From: Myrica gale
Taxonomy: Eukaryota > Streptophyta > Magnoliopsida > Fagales > Myricaceae
Direction of reading: 5' to 3'
DNA length: 64,000 bases
Assembly (NCBI GenBank): GCA_963930655.1
Contig: OZ005612.1
Location: 18,171,001 to 18,235,000 of the forward strand
A program made the translations under genes and the position numbers. Positions 60,687 to 64,000 of this stretch are shown here, piece by piece. How positions within the stretch are numbered: the first letter of the stretch is position 1; each line of letters begins with the position of its first letter. The notes under the pieces were generated by a model that worked only from the letters and a program-made list of their open reading frames with translations, had not been told where the DNA came from and did no database searches.

Positions 60687-63600
60687 TCAATATTCAGTTT
60701 CCAAAACGCCATCGATGAGTCCAAACTCCATAGCCTGCAATTAGAAGCAGCGACAGCAAGGAAACTGTTACTAGTCAACAGTAGAATTCAATTATGTACT
60801 AAAGCAGTAATCTGCTGCCAGGAAAGCTAAGATCCAGCATATTAGAAGCTGGTAACAGGAATTAAGTATCTTAGAAATTTTTTGCATGCAGCGTCTACAT
60901 TCATCTTGACATTATAGAAGCAATACTTTCATGTGGCACCACTTCATTTGCCTATTAAATTCTAGTGATGCAGAGTGTATCAGAACACTCCTGATCATTC
61001 TAATAGAAATTGTCTTTTCCCATTTAAATAGCAAGATAATGCCAAGATCGATAGATTAAAGAAGGAAAAAAAGACTAAGCAACATCACCTCAGAAACAGA
61101 CAAGAAACGATCCCTTTCAGTGTATTGTTGCACCTTCTCAAGTGGTTGGCCAGTAAAAGCAGCATACATTTTGTCAATTTTCTGCATAATATAGCCAGAG
61201 GAAGAAGAGACGAAGAAGTAATGCTCAGTTTTTCTAATGCTAAGACTTATATTCAACTTATGCAAGTCTAGTGTCCATTATCAATGCAAATGAGCAAGAA
61301 CTCACACACAATTGAGTCATTATATTTCAGCAGGATCTAAGTTATTTAGTTGAATTTGAACTACTAGAGATCATTCACAGCATCTAAGGGTGAAAGAGAG
61401 ACTGACATGGCGAGATTGAACTGCTTCATTCACTTGTCGTCTTACATCTTCCACATGGCCCTACAAGCAGATAACAGAATCAAATCTATATTAGAAAGAT
61501 AAAAAGAAATAACAGTACATAAAACTGGAAGTTAAACAGAGCAGAAAGATGGTACTTTCAATCTAAGTTGTTTGCATAGAATAAGCAGAATTTGCACCAG
61601 ATATATAGTCTAATCTGATCATCAGATCTTATCCTACCATGAGCTTCTTCATAAAATGAAGTGAAACTAAAGAAAAAGCGCAATTCATACCCCACATCCA
61701 CTCTGGGGTTGATGTATCATAATACGTGCATTTGGCATTGAATATCGCATTCCCTTTTCTCCACCAGCAAGAAGAAGTGCACCTTGGCTTGCTGCTACTC
61801 CAAAACAAACTGTACCGACCTTAGGCTTTATCTGAAAACATGACCAAATAAAGAGAGAGAACTTGAAGACCTTTCAAATGAAAAATATGCATGTCTGCAG
61901 ATTACATTGCAAACAATTTGAAGAGATAGTAAATGAATTACAAATAAAGCATAACAGCAAATGATGATAGCATAATCTAATTTAAAAGGAAAAAGATCAA
62001 AACGATCTTGTTTTTCCAGAGCAACAAAGATGGACAGTTCAACACCTTAGCATGAATGCCTAACAGGATCATATTAGTACATGGGAAGAAAGACTGTCAA
62101 CATCCATCGACAGTCCAAGAATTTCCCTTACAATAAAGGCAGATGATATTTTTGTTTTTAATCTGTAGACCATGGAAACCATGAATTCTTTTACACCCTG
62201 AAACAGATCCAAAGGACTTATGAAGACTAAGTTCCAAGCATAGCAACTTTACCAGAAGAAAGATATCGCCAGATTGTCCAAAATTTCCCACATAAAAAAA
62301 GCACCTAAATAAATGGCGTAAAAATAGAAATTCAGATAGCCAAATAGAAACAACTTCAAATGTTCCCACATTTATCTTTAATCCCTGAAGTAATAGTTTT
62401 GTATGTCACTTAGACAGAAGTTTCCCATGATGTTCGCAAAAAAAAGTTAGCATCTAGGCTTTACTATACACTCCAACCAAATTTCAATTTAGGGTTTATA
62501 AAAAAAAGTGCTCAATTTCCACTTATCAACTATGAATTGGAAATCACCCCAACACCCACCACACACAAAAAGCCTACTTTGGATCAGGAATGGTTTTCCT
62601 TAAGTCATTAGGTCACAATCAATTTCATATAAGGAGACATGCGCAAATGGTGTTTATGCTTAACCAATATATTTTATCACCTTCCAGAAGGTCATAACTG
62701 ACGACAGGGTACCAAGACAAAATAACTTTTTTTTTTTTTTTTTTTTTATGAATACCAAGACAAAATAACTAATGCATTAAAGGTAGCAACGATTCATTAA
62801 GGAAAAGAGAGCTATGAAATGCAGCATAGTACATTTTCAGTCTTACCCAAGACATGCAATCATAAATTGCCAGAACAGAATACGTACTTCCACCTGGACA
62901 ATTCAAATAAACCTGACAAGAAACAGGAGCAAGTCATAAGATGTAAAGATGATTCTTTATACAGAAAAAGGGCTAATCAGCTAGAAAAATAAAACTTCAT
63001 AATTTGGAATTCACTGGCCCAATTGCATCAAGTCCAAGATAACAAAAACGAAAGAATGCTGTCAATTTATAACCACACCAGAATATCTGAATCCTCATCG
63101 ATGGTTGCCAAAGTCACGAGCTGCGATATGACTCGCTGAGCCACCTGTGAGGTAATTGGCTGCCCAATGAAAATAATGCGATTCCTGAATAACACTGATG
63201 AGAGATCCATAGGCCCTCCTGGGGTCATCAAAGCTGGCATTACGGGTGGATTCCCTTTTCTGGATTCTATAGCACCATAACTGCATATCACGCACAGTCT
63301 ATGCAGCTTATTATTCTCTCAAATAGTTAATGACAGAAACATAAACCATAGTACCAGATCAAACATGTAAAATTTAGGATCTAGAAGAACGCTAAGTACT
63401 AGAACCTAGGTATATGAGACAGGTTTCCTATCGAAAGTTGTGAGGAATAATGAGCAGAAAAATGGGCCAGATGCATCCTTTTTCCTCCAACAATTGGCAC
63501 TTATTCCATTCAAATACTTCCAAGTATTTTTTCAATTAGCCAGATGTAACTGTAGCCCCGTCAACCACATACCCCCAAAACAAATTATCATATTGAAAAG

Positions 63601-63816
63601 CCATGTATAGTTGCTACAACAAAGGGTACAGACAGCAACAGCATACAACAATGGTCAGAGTGCAAGTATTCGCGAGTATTTTATCGAAGGACAAAGCAAA
63701 TGAGTACATTAGGCAGTTTAAGCAACTAAGAGACCTAGGCATTCGCCTTGTCCTGGCATCATGAAGATCCTGCTCCTCACGCTTACAAGGTTGGGCATAA
63801 GTTTTCCTGGATAAGC
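60687..63816 (-). CDS. CLPP6: CLPP6, plastid ATP-dependent Clp protease proteolytic subunit, 5' end outside the window
   Basis: Minus-strand exons in order: 63816-63735, 63280-63079, 62912-62847, 61831-61691, 61460-61407, 61181-61089, 60734-60687. All joins are in phase. The first one listed starts with 2 nt of a split codon, so at least one exon, with the chloroplast transit peptide, lies beyond 64000. Visible protein: [96 protein letters not shown] and a C-terminal GVLETEY. The catalytic Ser (AASQGA), His (MIHQ) and Asp (TERDRF region) are present, so this is a ClpP, not a ClpR. It forms part of the Clp core that degrades stromal proteins (family knowledge). The GTCTCT donor after the first visible exon is weak but phase-correct. 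Confidence 0.93.
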
Positions 63817-64000
63817 CTGAACATAATAGTACATTCACATGTTAGAACTTGCTCTCCAGGCAGGAAGGCTAAAGTCTATGCATTAACCATCACTTCAGGC
63901 CTTCATGTATCTATAGAAGTCTTGGGACTGGCCAAACATTTTCAGTAGCCAATGAAATCATTCACAAGCACTGAAAAACATGAACAGGAATGGGTATGGG

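Overview
The window is nuclear DNA of a flowering plant, most probably a eudicot, with long AT-rich spacers, many GT-AG introns and many transposon families. The species cannot be named from the sequence. Protein-coding loci were recognised by translating exons and checking splice phase. Most statements of function rest on family knowledge.

Layout. (1) 1-2 kb: repeat relics. (2) 2.1-13.3 kb: three polyol/monosaccharide transporter copies in tandem. Copies 1 (2112-4336) and 2 (6610-8738) are intact three-exon genes. Copy 3 (11489-12642) is dead: lost splice acceptor, frameshift, a 174-bp MITE in exon 2 and a deleted last exon. Two exon-like pieces of an unrecognised minus-strand gene lie between copies 2 and 3. 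(3) 14.9-33 kb: a complete 26-exon phosphatidylinositol 4-kinase alpha gene (2033 codons), with several small insertions and a duplicated splice acceptor in its introns. (4) 33.4-34.2 kb, convergent: a broken gene of the plant DUF7086 type. (5) 35.4-39.4 kb: a SINE, two foldback elements and a broken copy of MED32. (6) 39445-44808: a young, full-length Ty3/gypsy chromovirus (5,364 bp, identical-length LTRs, 5-bp target duplication) inserted between the broken and the intact MED32. (7) 46151-46588: intact MED32. (8) 48.2-52.6 kb: LEW1 (NUS1-type subunit of dehydrodolichyl diphosphate synthase), with its upstream region inside the loop of a ~150-bp inverted repeat. (9) 54202-56474: a hAT element with a perfect 8-bp target duplication that carries a transposase remnant, a captured exon of a GOT1-like vesicle transport gene and a nested foldback element. 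(10) 56.7-58.4 kb, minus strand: a decayed gene made of 27-residue (81-bp) tandem repeats, interrupted by a second hAT-like element. (11) 60687-63816, minus strand: CLPP6, a plastid ClpP protease subunit, with its first exon beyond the right edge.

The five living single-copy functions (sugar-alcohol transport, plasma-membrane PI4P synthesis, Mediator, dolichol synthesis, plastid proteolysis) are unrelated housekeeping or transport jobs and show no operon-like logic. The most unusual content lies in the mobile elements: the gene-capturing hAT element, the 27-residue repeat pseudogene, the inverted repeat around the LEW1 upstream region, an 18-bp LINE-tail insertion in PI4K intron 7, and a tandem duplication that copied a splice acceptor.
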